64,000 nucleotides of DNA. Origin: Vombatus ursinus. Its lineage: Eukaryota > Chordata > Mammalia > Diprotodontia > Vombatidae. The notes under the pieces are model-generated. The model ran no database searches, was not told the DNA's origin, and worked only from the letters and a program-made list of their open reading frames with translations. A program made the translations under genes and the position numbers. The stretch is taken from the NCBI RefSeq assembly GCF_900497805.2, contig NW_020954551.1, forward strand, positions 2,889,569-2,953,568, given 5' to 3'. How positions within the stretch are numbered: position 1 is the stretch's first letter; the number at the start of each line of letters is the position of its first letter. Below are positions 40,006 through 51,169 of this stretch, piece after piece.

Positions 40006-41635
40006 GTAATGGGCAGCCGCGGGGGGGGTGGGGGGGGCCTCTGGGGGCACCACCTGCCCTGGTACAGGGCTTCGCCCCGTGGGCCCGGAGCTGGAGACGC
40101 TGTTTGGGCACTCGGGCCTCGGGCGTGGGGAGGAATCCCGTGGAGGCCCGCTCCTGGCTCCCCTGACTCGGTGACTCTGGGCAGCCTGCTCAGCCTGAAA
40201 GTTCCCTGATCCAGGACTGGCTCCCTGGCATGGGCAGAGGGAGTTTCCCGTTGGAGTTTGTGGAGCCGGTGAGCCAGTGAACAGTCACTTTTGATACCCT
40301 AGGCAGTTGGTCCCGGGTGTGTTTTTAAGTTTGTCCCGGGTCTCTCTGAGTTGACCCTGGGCTGACTTAAACTTTTCCAAGAGGATCTGAGAATCTAGGC
40401 CTAGCGCATTAGGATACTTTGCAGTAATTTGAAAAAGACAGACTGGAAGAAAAGGGAAGAAAGTTCTTTGGAATTCTCTGGAATTCTTGGATTCTGAAAT
40501 TATGGTGTTGCAGAGTCAATTGGCTTTTAAAGGCAAAAGCAAAAATAGCCCTTAAGAGCGTGGCGTCTACGCGTGATTTGGGTGAGAGCGAAGAAACACG
40601 CTTGGTGAATACCAGCACGCTTGCCTTACCTGTGGAATATGTTTCTCTTATCTCTTCTCCGAAAGCGTTCAGTTTGTGTGCAAACCGGACTTCCCCTGAA
40701 CCCCGGGAAATGTGGAAGTAATTTGTAGGACTGGTGGAGACCCTCCCATCACACAGTCAACTCTTTCCCATTTCCTTCTCTTTAGGGGTTTGATTTGCCC
40801 TTGGGACAGATGACCAGAGGGCCGTCGTACACTCTGTGAGCTACCTCGGGTAGACCTTTTAAACACCACTTTAAATTTTGGGGGACAAGTTGTAATTGGT
40901 AACGTGAAGGAACCTTTCTAGGACTGTGCAAAGCTAACAGCCCCGTGGCTTACTTGGAGATGACTAAGACTGTACCAGAAGTGGGCGGTTTTTGGCACGG
41001 GAATTGAGATGACATGTTAAAAATGTGCACAAAATGTGTGCTTGAAAGCTCTGCAACCACAGTTACCTTTTTACATGAAACAGTTGGATCATTCCTGATA
41101 TACTCCCTTTGCCCCGTTACCTAAAAGAGGATAGATAAGTAAAGAAAATTAGCCGTTTGTTAATTGCGTGATAGGTGGCGGGATTAATCAGTCCGTGGCA
41201 CCATGGCCGGTCAGATTGAAGCACATGGAAATACAGGCTGTTTTAGCTGATAGTCATTTGGAATTGTGAGTTACGTGGGGTAGAGAGACCAGCCAGATGA
41301 CCATGTTGGTGTTTGATGTCCTTGCGAGAAATGTCCATTGAGAGAAATCTTATGTTACCTTTATTTCTCCGGCAGCTACCAGTTTAGGACAAGTTCTTAA
41401 TTTCATTTAGTTTGCACCAAACCACTCAAAGGGGAAGTAGCAATTTAATTATGTACTTGTCCCTGAAAGTTCAGAGGACTTTGTGTCATCTCATTGAAAC
41501 GAACTCTAAGGAACTGTCCAGCTTCTTTGGTTATGCTGGACTTTGCTGAGATAAAATGGGTTGGAAGGAGATCTCTGGGACCTCGAGCATCTTCTGTTAG
41601 AGGAGACTTTGTTCCAATGAGACAGAGCAGAGGAG
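40006..41635. other. SLMAP intron 1, proximal part
   Basis: Starts with donor GTAATG and a dense G-run tract (40021-40037), a pattern that can promote donor use through hnRNP H/F. The remaining about 1.6 kb is mostly free of recognisable repeats, unlike the rest of the window, so it may hold regulatory sequence. No exon seen. Confidence 0.6.
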
Positions 41636-41639
41636 CCCG

Positions 41640-41755
41640 GCTTCACGTCCTGCCTTCTGACACACTGGGCCCATCTTTCCTTCTCTGTACATTAAGACAT
41701 TGGACCGGATGTCCCCCGATGTCCCTTCCAGTTCTGGAGTTTATGAACCTCTAAA
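41640..41755 (+). repeat. MIR SINE 3' part
   Basis: CCTTCTCTGTACATTAAGAC, TGTCCCTTCCAGTTCTGGAG. Confidence 0.55.
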
Positions 41756-41784
41756 CTTTATAATAATAATAAGAAGAAGAAGAA

Positions 41785-42002
41785 GCACATTTGCATAGTG
41801 CTTTACAAGAATCTCATAGTATTTTCACAACAGCCCTGGGAGGTAGGCCCTATTATTACCTGCATTTCACAGGTGAGAAAACTGGGGCAGGCAATTTCTT
41901 ACCCAAGTTCACACAGCTAGAAGGTGTGAGGCTGGATTTGCACTCAGGGCTTTATGACTTCAGGTCTAGTGCTTGCTGTATCTACTGTGCCATTTGGCTG
42001 CC
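41785..42002 (-). repeat. MIR SINE, antisense
   Basis: TTGCATAGTGCTTTACAAGA, CCTGGGAGGTAGGCCCTATT, GTTCACACAGCTAGAAGG, CTACTGTGCCATTTGGCTGC. Confidence 0.8.
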
Positions 42003-42009
42003 TTTCTAC

Positions 42010-42190
42010 TTCACCTGTGTGATTTTGTGAAAGGCACTGAACCTACCTAACCTGGGCCTTAGTTGGGTCATTTGTAAAATGAGAGAGTTGAATTTGATAG
42101 TTTCCATGCTCTCTTTCTATCTCTAATAATAATAGTTCACATTTATATAGGCTTTTAAGGTTTGCAAAGTTTCGTTTTATCCTTTTAGCA
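42010..42190. repeat. MIR SINE fragments, sense then antisense
   Basis: Sense: GGGCCTTAGTTGGGTCATTT then GTAAAATGAGAG. Antisense from about 42135: CACATTTATATAGGCTTTTA. Confidence 0.55.
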
Positions 42191-42194
42191 ATCA

Positions 42195-43150
42195 GGCAGT
42201 CAGGAAGATTTTATTAAGCACCTACTATGTGCCAGGCACTGTGCTAAACACAGAGCACTCAAAAAGAGGCAAAAGACAGTCTCTGCTGTCAGGGAGCTCC
42301 CAGTCTGATGGAGAAAATAACCTGCAAACACTTTGGTACAGAAAAGACCTAGAGGGATAAAGTGGGGAGAATTAGCAGTGACTGGTGGGAAAGCACTCGC
42401 ATTAATGGAGACCCATAGAGGCTTCCTGGAGAAGGTGAATTTTAGCAGGTACTTGAAGAGAAACAGGAGGTGGCAATGGGAGCCTTCCGGGCCTGGGGAG
42501 CAGCCAGAGAGAAGCCTGGAGCCGAGGGAGGGAGGGCCTTGTTTGAGGAACAGCCAGGAGGCCAGAGGCACTGGATCACAGAGTACCTGTCGGGGAGTGA
42601 GGTGCCAGAAGACTGGAAAGGTGGGAGGGGGCAGGGTTGTAAAGGACTCTGAATGCCAAACTGAGCATTCTGTATTTGGTCCTGTAGGCGACAAGGGCCC
42701 GTGGAATTGACCGGATAGAGAGGGGTGGTGTGGGCAGGCCTGTACTTCAAGAAGGTTACTTTGGCAACCTGAGTGGAGGATGAACAGGAGTAGGGACAGA
42801 GAGTCTGGGAGACCGGCCAGAAAGGTTATTGCAGTTGTCCAAGAGTGAGACAATGAGGGCCTGAACCAGGGTGGGGCAGTGTCAGAGGAGAGAGGGATGT
42901 TAGGAAGGCAAAATCAGTAGGACCTGGCCCAGGATATGGGAGGTGAGAGGAAGGGCTTGAGACCAGCTTGGGAGCTTGGGCCACTGGGAGGACGGGGGCC
43001 CTCCACAGTAAGAGAGGAGAGTTTTCGGGGAAAGATCATGAGGTCACTTTTGGACACGTTGGCTTAAGATGTCTATGGATCATCCTTTTGGAGATGGCTG
43101 GTGGGCACGATACAGGTTTGAAGCTTATGAGAGAGACCAGGCCGGACATC
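42195..43150 (-). mobile_element. L2 LINE, antisense
   Basis: Starts with the inverted L2 tail (TTTTATTAAGCACCTACTAT, GTCAGGGAGCTCCCAGTCTG) and continues through GGAGAAGGTGAATTTTAGC, GAAAGGTTATTGCAGTTGTC, GAGGTCACTTTTGGACACGT. The long minus-strand open frame of 217 residues is L2 relic sequence. Confidence 0.78.
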
Positions 43151-43154
43151 TGAG

Positions 43155-43315
43155 AAGCTTCGGTGTACTTGCTGTTATCCCTGTTTTTCAAATGAGGAAA
43201 CAGAGGCCTAGAGCCATTAAGTGATTTGCCCATAGTCACCCAGTAAGTTACTGTTTAAAGTGGAATTTGAACCCAGGTCCTTCTGACTCCACATCCAACT
43301 GTCTGCTGTTTCTTG
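43155..43315 (-). repeat. MIR SINE, antisense
   Basis: CAAATGAGGAAACAGAGGCC, GTGATTTGCCCATAGTCACC, TTTGAACCCAGGTCCTTCTG. Confidence 0.75.
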
Positions 43316-43795
43316 ATTTACTATTAATGTGTTCTTTGCCTGATTTGTCAACTGGTAGAGACTGACTTTTGAATTCCCAGCTCACTGTGGGCTCCCAGTG
43401 GCCCCTTTAACGTCAGGTTTACACAGAATGTGCTGTGATTGTTTGTGTCCTGATAGAAAATAAAGATGAAATGGAGGATATGCTCAGAGAAATGATAACC
43501 CTAGCATTTTCCAAGTCTGCCTTCCTGGGCCCAGCGTTCTCAGTCTACCCGATGTTTCAGACTGAGGCCAGGCTGCGAGGAAGTAAAGCTGGCCCTGGGG
43601 CCCAGTCATTAGGAGTCCGCTGCCTCTGATGACTTGGGTGACCTGGGGACCCTCTGTGGGGAGGAGCCAGCGGGCAGGGAGGCTCCGGGCCCTTTGTTCT
43701 GTCATCTTCATGCCGTTCTGTGTCATGCTCGTGGCAGGGCCTGCAGAGCACTAATGCCAAGTTCTCCAGGTGTGTACAAAAGTCCTCTGGGAGTC
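43316..43795. other. Intronic sequence without clear features
   Basis: No exon or repeat recognised; short opposing open frames only. Confidence 0.4.
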
Positions 43796-45330
43796 AGTGC
43801 TCCAAGCATTTATTAAACACCAGCTCCTATGCTGAAGGCCCTTGCCACCATTCTCTTGTTCTGTTACATGTACACACAGTGATTTGAGGAAGAAGAGACA
43901 AGGGAAATCAGGAAAGGCTTCCCGTAGGAGGAGGTCCCTGAGCTGAGCTGGGAAGGAAGCTAGGGAACAAAGTGGTGAGGGCTTTGGGCAGCCTCGTGGA
44001 GGTGGGGGATGGAGTGCAGAGCTCTGGGAGCAGCCAGCGGGCCACTTGTCTGGGATATGCTCTCAAGAGCGATGATGGCAAAGCAGTTCACAAGGTTTGG
44101 CAGGAGCCAGCCTGGGAAGGGCTTTTGATGCCAGGCTGAGGAGGGGCAGCAGGAAGCCACGGAAGCTTGTGGACCAAGTGTGAAAGTGGCCAGACTTCTC
44201 CTCCTGGGAGAAGCTACCCTTCTTTCAAGACTCAGCTCAGATTCTGCTGGTGTTCTCCCTCCCAAAACTAGCCTCTACTCATTTTGTATTATTCTGTACT
44301 TGGGTATAACCAACTGCAGTGTCCCCCAATAGAATGTAAGCTCCTTGAGGACAGGAACTGTTTGCTGCTAGAACTACTTTGTGATTGCTTAATATGTGCT
44401 TGTTGATTGACTGAATGACTGTGCTTTAGGAAGATTATTTTGGTCATGTTTGGAGTATGGATGAGACCAGGAAGAAACTGGAAACAGACAAAGAAGGGTC
44501 CGGTAGAGAGAGGAGATGAGGGAGTGAGCGAGGGCAGTGCACCTGTGAGTGGAGAGAAGGGGGCAGGTGTCAGAGACATGGTAGTGACAGCTATTGCAAG
44601 ACATGAGGAGTGAATGGGCAAGAGGGTGAGGGAGAATCAGGAGTTATGGGTGACTCCAGGCTTGTGAACCTAGATGATGGAAAGGGTGGTGGGGCACCCT
44701 CAACAGAGCAAGAGCTGTTGGGAAGAGTGGGCGCTATTTTGGACAGTGGGAGTTTGGTAGGCCGATTTAGTAGGTGTTTGGTGATGTGGCGCTCAGGAGG
44801 GAGACAGTGGACTGATATATAAATTTGAGAGTCATCTGCAGAGACATAATTGACCCATGGAAGTTGGTGCTATCAGTGAGGGGTGGTACAGAGAAAAGAA
44901 GAGGGCCCAGGACGGAGCCTTGAGAAAAGACCCAGGGTTAAGGGTGGGTCCAGGAAGGAGACTGTGACAGGGAAGTTAGGTAGGAAGAGAATCAGGATAG
45001 AGGAGTGACCTGAAAGCTGAGGGAGAGGAGATAGCCAGAGGGTGGGCGGGTCAGTGGTGTCAGAGGCCACTGAGGTTCAGGAAGGATGAGAAGTTGGGGA
45101 GCCGTTAAAGAATGTGGGTGAGAGGTGAGTGACATAACCCAGCCAGGGTTTGAGGAAGACGAGGTGGGATCGGTGGGATCCCCTGGGGTACTCTAGGGGT
45201 ATCATGATGAGAGAGATGTGATAGACAGGGCACTGAGCAGCTGTTGGTTGTGGGAGTTGGGGAAGCAACCATTTCGACAAGCATTGGGGTCTTCATTGAC
45301 TGGGGTGTTCCTGACAAGATGTGGATGGAT
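43796..45330 (-). mobile_element. L2 LINE, antisense, with a nested sense L2 end
   Basis: Inverted L2 tail (CAAGCATTTATTAAACACCA), then GGAAGGAAGCTAGGGAACAA, GTCAGAGACATGGTAGTGAC, GGGCCCAGGACGGAGCCTTG and GTCAGAGGCCACTGAGGTTC. It is interrupted at 44205-44430 by a sense L2 terminus. Confidence 0.72.
44205..44430 (+). mobile_element. L2 LINE 3' terminus nested in antisense L2
   Basis: CAAGACTCAGCTCAGATTCT, AGAATGTAAGCTCCTTGAGG, then ATATGTGCTTGTTGATTGAC. Confidence 0.75.
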
Positions 45331-46455
45331 GCGCATTTGCATTAGATATGAGTTTGAGGAAATTGAGAATGTTTATCAGGCACTGGTAAATGAAGAGTAG
45401 TTTTGAAAGCATGGGCTCCTTTTTCATTTAATTTTTAATTACATCTCAGGATAATGAAAAAGAAAATGTTAAAAGGATAAGAAATTCTTTGTCTATTTAG
45501 AGAAAGAACCATGTACGAGCATGAAAATGATTCTTTTTTTTCTGTCATCTTTTGATTCTTGGCTTGATAATACAGTCCTTTGTTTTTTCCCCCCAGACCG
45601 GTTGCCTCTCTAAAAGGATAAGGCTAGGGATTGGTCCTATTTTTATTGATAGAGGGAACACCCGAGTGAGGAAACTCCCTTTACCCATGCAGGTTGGCAC
45701 CTTGTCAGCACTCGGCAGCCTCAGCTGCCTAGAGCCGAGGCATCCGGCTCGGCTGCCCACGGCCCCAAACAGTCCCAAGTGTGGCCCAGCCAGATTGACG
45801 GTTAACTGTGGAATATTTAGCAAAATAAAGAAAACCCCAGTAAAGCGTAGATGCTGTTAACAAGATGTGGTTTTCTAAGCTCACCTGTGGATTAGTGGCT
45901 CCCGTTGACAGCGCTGGCCCAGTGCAGTGAGAGGGTCACTCAGCTGGGATGGAAGTGCCCGAGGTGGCATTTGAACAAAGAAAGCCACGTTTTTGTCTCT
46001 AGCTCCTCTGCTTTCTCCCTCTTCTAAGTGAAAATGGTGGTGGAAGGAGGAGCAGTGGTGGTGAGGTTGAAGTTCTTGATGTGCATTTAGCTTCAACTAG
46101 CTTTGATCCTTGGAGAAACTTAGGACTGTTCCTTCTAGAGAGTTTGGGGTCTAAGTAACCTCATAGAGTACTGGATATGTTTTTTGATGTTAAGTTTCAT
46201 TCAAATGCATTTTATTGATGACTTTTCTTTTCTATGCCACTCATTCTGAATATTAGTCCTCCCTCTGCCTTCGGCCTCTCCCTTCATTAGCCCTCCCTGT
46301 CTATAACCAGGGAAGACAATTAAACAAGAACAGCTGTCACAGGGACTGGTCGAGTGTATTCAGCATTGTCCTCCTGTTGCCTCCCACCTTTACTGAAAAG
46401 GTGATGCTTTTGCCGTATCTGTTTTTCCAGGGCACCAACTAGTCATTAGAATTGC
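45331..46455. other. Intronic sequence without clear features
   Basis: About 1.1 kb with no recognisable repeat or exon. The 102-residue open frame at 45552-45860 (opposed by a 92-residue antisense frame) has no motif. Confidence 0.4.
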
Positions 46456-46459
46456 TCAG

Positions 46460-46640
46460 ACCTGTGTAATTTTCACAGTCATTTTTTACCTGTGGGCATT
46501 TCCACACCAGACCTGTGAGGACGGCAGGGCAGGTGCTAGTTTCATTTTACACATAAAGGAAAAGTACCTGAGAAAGTGCCGGTGACTTGTTCAAGATTAG
46601 TGGCAGAACTGGACGGAGATCGGGTCTTCTAAAGAGGTCT
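46460..46640 (-). repeat. MIR SINE, antisense, degenerate
   Basis: TTTTACACATAAAGGAAAAG, GGTGACTTGTTCAAGATTAG, GAGATCGGGTCTTCT. Confidence 0.6.
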
Positions 46641-47035
46641 TAAAGTAGTCCGCCTGCTTTGTTCTTAGAGGTTTCATTGCTGACTACATATTTTTTAACT
46701 TTTTGGTAAAATAGCTCGGAGTTTTCAAAAGAGATATTTTTGGAGTTTTAATCTCCAGCTCTTCTGGTGACCTTCTGCTAAGTTCTATTGTAATCTAAAC
46801 TGTGGCTTTGTAGACACAACCCAAATGTCACATGACAGAATTGCAAAGACTCAGTTAATTATTTCTGGGTCAGCTTACATTTTTGGCTAATGCTCTTACG
46901 CCTTGTAGAGGTAGTTTGAGGCTCCTTTTCTTCCTTGGCATGCATTTATGGGAAATGAGACATTGGGTGTCAGACATTTGTCTGACGTTGACATTTTTTA
47001 TCTTTGAAATGAAAACTTTTTTTAAAGGCAGAGTC
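46641..47035. other. Intronic sequence without clear features
   Basis: No exon or repeat recognised. Confidence 0.4.
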
Positions 47036-47037
47036 TA

Positions 47038-47300
47038 AGCAGCTAGGTGGAACAGTGGTTAGAGCACCCAGCCTGAAGTCAGGAAGATCTGCGTTCAAAT
47101 CTTGTCTGAGACATTTACTAGCTGTGTGACCCTGGATAAGTCACTTAACTCCTATATTTGCCTCAGTTCCTCCTTTGTAAAATGGGGACACACTGGAGAA
47201 GGAAACGGTAAACCACTTCAGTATCTTTGCCAAGAAAACCCCATGGACAAGCCTATGGGATCACGTAGAGTCAGACATGACTGAAATGACTGAACAACTA
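47038..47300 (+). repeat. Mar1-like SINE with RTE-type tail
   Basis: GCAGCTAGGTGGAACAGTGG, GTGTGACCCTGGATAAGTCA, CAAGAAAACCCCATGG and GACATGACTGAAATGACTGA. Confidence 0.87.
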
Positions 47301-47549
47301 TTACATATAAACTTTAGATTATGATATAATTAGTTTTTGTTCTTCTATAAGGTTGATTGTTAAATATGCTAACTTTGGTTTAGACTTTGTATTGAAAACA
47401 TGGATAGATGTGTAAAGATTTAAACATTTTTACACTCCTTTAGGTCTGTATTTTTATTTAAATTTGTAACTAATTAGTGAGGTTTTTGATGCTGAATGAT
47501 TATAACTTGTGATATAGCTGCCATATTTTAATGTATTTTGCAGGTTCTG

Positions 47550-47732
47550 TGTGAGGAGGAGCACTGGACTAGGCTAGGAGTTAAATTGGTTTCTGGTCTC
47601 CTACTGTGTCACAGATTAGCTGTGTGACCTTGAGCAAGTCACCTGTCTAAGCTTCACTTTCCTCACCTGAAAATGAGGGGATTGGCTTAAAAGATCACTT
47701 AAGGGTCCTATCAATTCTAACATTCCATGAGT
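47550..47732 (+). repeat. MIR SINE
   Basis: GCACTGGACTAGGCTAGGAG, GTGTGACCTTGAGCAAGTCA, TTTCCTCACCTGAAAATGAG, CCTATCAATTCTAACATTCC. Confidence 0.78.
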
Positions 47733-48044
47733 CTATGGTAAACATATGAAATATTACTTCTATTTAATAGAGTTCTGTAAAATTGGTTCTGCAGAATTTT
47801 TTTCTGCACATTGTAATAGAAGAAATCAGCATATTTATGTGTGCAATTTTTCCATTGTATGTTAGAAAAATGGACAAATATGCTGAGAGGTTTTTTTTTT
47901 TTTTTTTGGTAGGAATTTAATACACATTAAAATGCTCTTTCCATTTGGTGTTATGCTTTTAAAAAGTGAGAGAACTGTTCATTCCCCTGAGATAGGCAGT
48001 CATCTTAAAGATGTCATGTAGACAGAAAGTAAAATGCCATTGAC
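47733..48044. other. Intronic sequence without clear features
   Basis: Only a T tract (47890-47908) stands out. Confidence 0.4.
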
Positions 48045-48290
48045 ATAAAAACAGTCATAGCAGCACTTTTGTGGTAGCAAAGAACTGGAAACAAGATAGA
48101 TAGTCATCTATTAGGGAACAACCAAGCATATTGTATGTCTGAATGTAGTGGAACATGAATGACTGTGACATGAGAGAAACATAGGAAGATTTAGGTGAAC
48201 CAAGACAAAGTGAAGTAAGCAGAACCAGGAAAACAAAATACACAATACCCTGGAAAGGATGAAAGAGAGACAATAATAATCACCCCTTGT
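48045..48290 (+). mobile_element. LINE-1 3' region
   Basis: CATAGCAGCACTTTTGTGGT, AGCAAAGAACTGGAAACAAG, GACAAAGTGAAGTAAGCAGA then ACCAGGAAAACAAAATACAC. Confidence 0.82.
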
Positions 48291-49185
48291 ATATGTCTTT
48301 GTATTTTTGTTGGCTCTGTCCATCATGGATTCCTTCCTTCTGCATGTCTTTGGTCTGGTCATTCCTCCCTGATTGCATCTTCCTTCATGCTGCTTCCATA
48401 GCCTTACATTGGAGACTTGTGGTGGTTGGGTCCATATGTAGTGGTTCTTTTCCTGCTGCCAGTGAGAATAGATGTTTCCAGGAATCATTGGTGAGCTTGT
48501 TCCATTTTGTGTCTGCCTGCTCTCCTTCCACTTTCATCTATGAATGCTAGGGAGGGGACTGGAGTCAACTGGGTTTCCCACCAGGCTCTTGTGAGGTTTG
48601 TTTTCAGCTGCATCTCATTGTTTTGTGATGCTCCTCCGAGCTGGTGTTGCCTTTGGTGGTCAACTTGAAACAATTGTTGACTGGATAAGGTGTTTTCTGC
48701 ACTCTTTCTGCCTTTTTGTTTCAGTAACTTTGGCTTCATTTGTACCTGTCTAAGAAATTGTGATGGTGTCTTCTTTACTTTTGCTCATTTCCCATTTTTC
48801 AGAGTTGACAGGTCAGCTAAGAGAGTTTGCATCGTAGTAGCTCTTTTTCCGTATTCTTTTTGCTTCTCATTTGGTATGGGCTTTGACCTTCTAGCCAGAC
48901 TGTGACTTTGTTCGACTCACAATTGATTCTAAAATGTCTCCTCCATTTGTAAGTGCTTGTTTTCCTGTCATGGTTAAGTCATTCTTACTGCTTTGTGATG
49001 ATGTTTGAGACCCATCATTTTGGGCACCTTTTTGAAGGACTTTTTTCTTGAAGAAAATATTCATGATGGGAGAATTTAGGAAAGTTTGTAAGAAGTGTTT
49101 GATATTTTCAATTCTTCATCCTGTCATATTTTCTAATATCATTTTTTTGCTGTTGTCTTCTGCCCTCACCTTTGCATTTAAATAA
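48291..49185. other. Intronic sequence without clear features
   Basis: About 0.9 kb, T-rich on the + strand, with no recognisable repeat or exon. Confidence 0.4.
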
Positions 49186-49189
49186 CTGA

Positions 49190-49315
49190 AAATGTTGCAT
49201 CCCTCCTCTGGAATGTAAGTTCCTTGAGGGCAGAACCTTGTCTCATTTTACATTTATATCTCCAATCTCTAGCACAATTCCTGAGACCCTTAATAAATGC
49301 TTGTTGGATGATGGA
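49190..49315 (+). mobile_element. L2 LINE 3' terminus
   Basis: GAATGTAAGTTCCTTGAGGG, CCTTAATAAATGCTTGTTGG. Confidence 0.75.
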
Positions 49316-49384
49316 GTTTTGAAGTAAACATTGACTTTGGAAGAGGTCAATTTTCATAGATTTTTCTTTACGTATTCATTCTTG

Positions 49385-50085
49385 TTTACAGAAATAATAT
49401 TTTATTTTTTCTCAGCTACATACAAAAACAGTTTTAAATGTTCATTTTAAAAAATTTGAGTTCCACATTCTCTCCTTTCCTTCCTTTCTCCCCTCCTCAT
49501 TGAGAAGGCAAGGGGGCAGCTAGGTGGCGCAGTGGATAGAGCACCCTGGATTCAGGAGGACCTGAGTTCAAATCCTGTCTCAGACACATAACACTTACTA
49601 GCAGTGTGACCCTGGGCAAGCCGCTTAACCCCAATTGCCTCACCACCAGAAAAAAAAAAAAAGAGAGAGAAGGCAAGCAACTTGATATAGGTTGTGCATG
49701 TGCAATCATGCAAAACACATTTCTGTAAAATGTCATGTTGTGAAAGAAAACACAGATCCCCCCAAAAAAGCCCCCCAAAATAAAGTGAAAAATTGTTTAG
49801 ATCTGCATTCAGACTCCATCAGTTCTTTCTCTGGAGGTAGGAATATTTTTCATCGTAAGTCTGTCTTGGTATTGTATTGCTGAGAATAGCTAAGTCATTC
49901 ACAGTTGATCATCTTATAATATTATTGTTATGGTGCACATTGTTCTCCTGGTTCTGCTCACTTTACTTTGCTTCAGTTCATGTAAGTCTTTCCAGGTTTT
50001 TCTGAAATCAGCCTGCTTGTCATTTCTTACAGTTATTCATTCTTCACAGCTCATCTTGGTGAATAATTTTCTTTGTGGTGGTCTG
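49385..50085 (-). mobile_element. LINE-1 3' region, antisense, split by a SINE
   Basis: CATTGAGAAGGCAAG then (after the SINE) CAACTTGATATAGGTTGTGC, GACTCCATCAGTTCTTTCTC, GTTCTCCTGGTTCTGCTCAC, TCAGTTCATGTAAGTCTTTC. The last two are antisense L1, tying this repeat family to L1. Confidence 0.72.
49513..49666 (+). repeat. A-tailed SINE (WSINE1-like)
   Basis: GGGGCAGCTAGGTGGCGCAG, GACCTGAGTTCAAATCCTG, CCCCAATTGCCTCACCACC, A tail. Perfect target duplications GAGAAGGCAAG at 49502-49512 and 49667-49677. Confidence 0.93.
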
Positions 50086-50374
50086 TTGGCTTGTAAGTGT
50101 CAAATATGTGCAAGATGAAATACCCTAGTATCCCATACAAAACTATTTCTCGTTGTCTCTGGGTGCAGGATGAAAGCAGTGTCTTTATTTATATCTCTGG
50201 GAAGAATCTGCTAAATAAACTTCCATTTAATGGCAGCTTTATGTCATCTAGTTTCACTTATGGCAAGAATATCAATATAAATAGAGTTCAGTTCTTTTGG
50301 TAATGTCTCAGTTCTGTTGTTGGACAAAATGTTGCACGTTAAGTACCAGTGTTTTGGTTGGTTTCACCAAACTT

Positions 50375-50510
50375 TTTTTTTTTTTTTAATTTTATTACAA
50401 GGGATGGCATTCTGGGAGAGAGGAGGGATAAATATGGAAATGAGAATGTAAAGACAAATGATATAAACATAAGATTTAAACAAGATATCAATAAGAATAA
50501 GAGACAGGAA
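50375..50510 (+). mobile_element. LINE-1 3' terminus
   Basis: TTATTACAAGGGATGGCATT, CTGGGAGAGAGGAGGG, GAGAATGTAAAGACAAATG. Confidence 0.68.
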
Positions 50511-51010
50511 AAACATTTAAAAAGAATGCCAACATTTAAATGATTATTTGTAGGCCATTTCAGACCTCTGATTCTTAGCATCCGCTGCCCCCTTGACTGC
50601 CAGTGCCAATATTCAAGTTTGTGGTTTTGTCTGTTTTGTGGGGCAGTACCTGGTGACCGGCCTCCTGCTGATGAGCTTCTGAGCATAGTACGGCTGTTGC
50701 TTGAGCAGTGGGGGCAGTCTAGGCTCTCCCTGAAGCTTGCCTGCCCGGCTGCTAGTGTAGCCTTTGAGAACTCAGGTTCACTTTTGGCCCTGATGGGTCA
50801 CTGGATCTGTACCCTCTGGGAAGAGTTTTATATCACATCTGACCTTATGTGACTGGTCATCCGTGTAAAATGACTTTTCACTTAACTTGGAGAAACTTTT
50901 CTTTCCAATCAAAGGCTCTGTATTAGGGTATCAGTTCTCTGGTCTAATTCTCTTTACTCAGCAGCCCCTGCTGCCAACATCTCACACTCATCTGCCTCAT
51001 GGGAACACAG
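50511..51010. other. Intronic sequence without clear features
   Basis: No exon or repeat recognised. Confidence 0.4.
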
Positions 51011-51012
51011 AT

Positions 51013-51105
51013 TTCCAGCTGGAAGGGACCTTAGGAAGTTAGGCCCCTTCATTTGACAGGAAACCGAGGCCTGGAGAAATTAGATGAAGTCAAGATTCTA
51101 CAATC
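51013..51105 (-). repeat. MIR-type fragment, antisense
   Basis: CTGGAAGGGACCTTAGGAAG, CAGGAAACCGAGGCCTGGAG. Confidence 0.6.
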
Positions 51106-51169
51106 AGTTGGGTAATGATGATTTGGAGATAGGAGAGACTTGGACACATCCTCCCTCAAACCCTAGCCA

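Larger units (their letters stand above)
38200..40210 (+). promoter_or_regulatory. SLMAP: CpG-island promoter of SLMAP
   Basis: A G+C-rich, CpG-dense block about 2 kb long in otherwise CpG-poor DNA, ending just past the first coding exon. I see no TATA box. Sites for ubiquitous activators of CpG-island promoters cluster at 38347-38924 (NRF1-, BANP/Kaiso-, YY1-, CCAAT- and E-box-type). This suggests dispersed initiation in the 38.6-39.3 kb range and housekeeping-type expression. The start site itself cannot be read from the sequence. A possible short 5'-UTR intron (donor-like CTGGTAGGT at 38891, acceptor-like CCTGCAG near 39053) is speculative. Confidence 0.85.

Noticed and set aside
42200-42853. 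217-residue minus-strand open frame as a host gene
   Set aside because: It lies within an L2 in the same orientation, beginning at the L2 tail.
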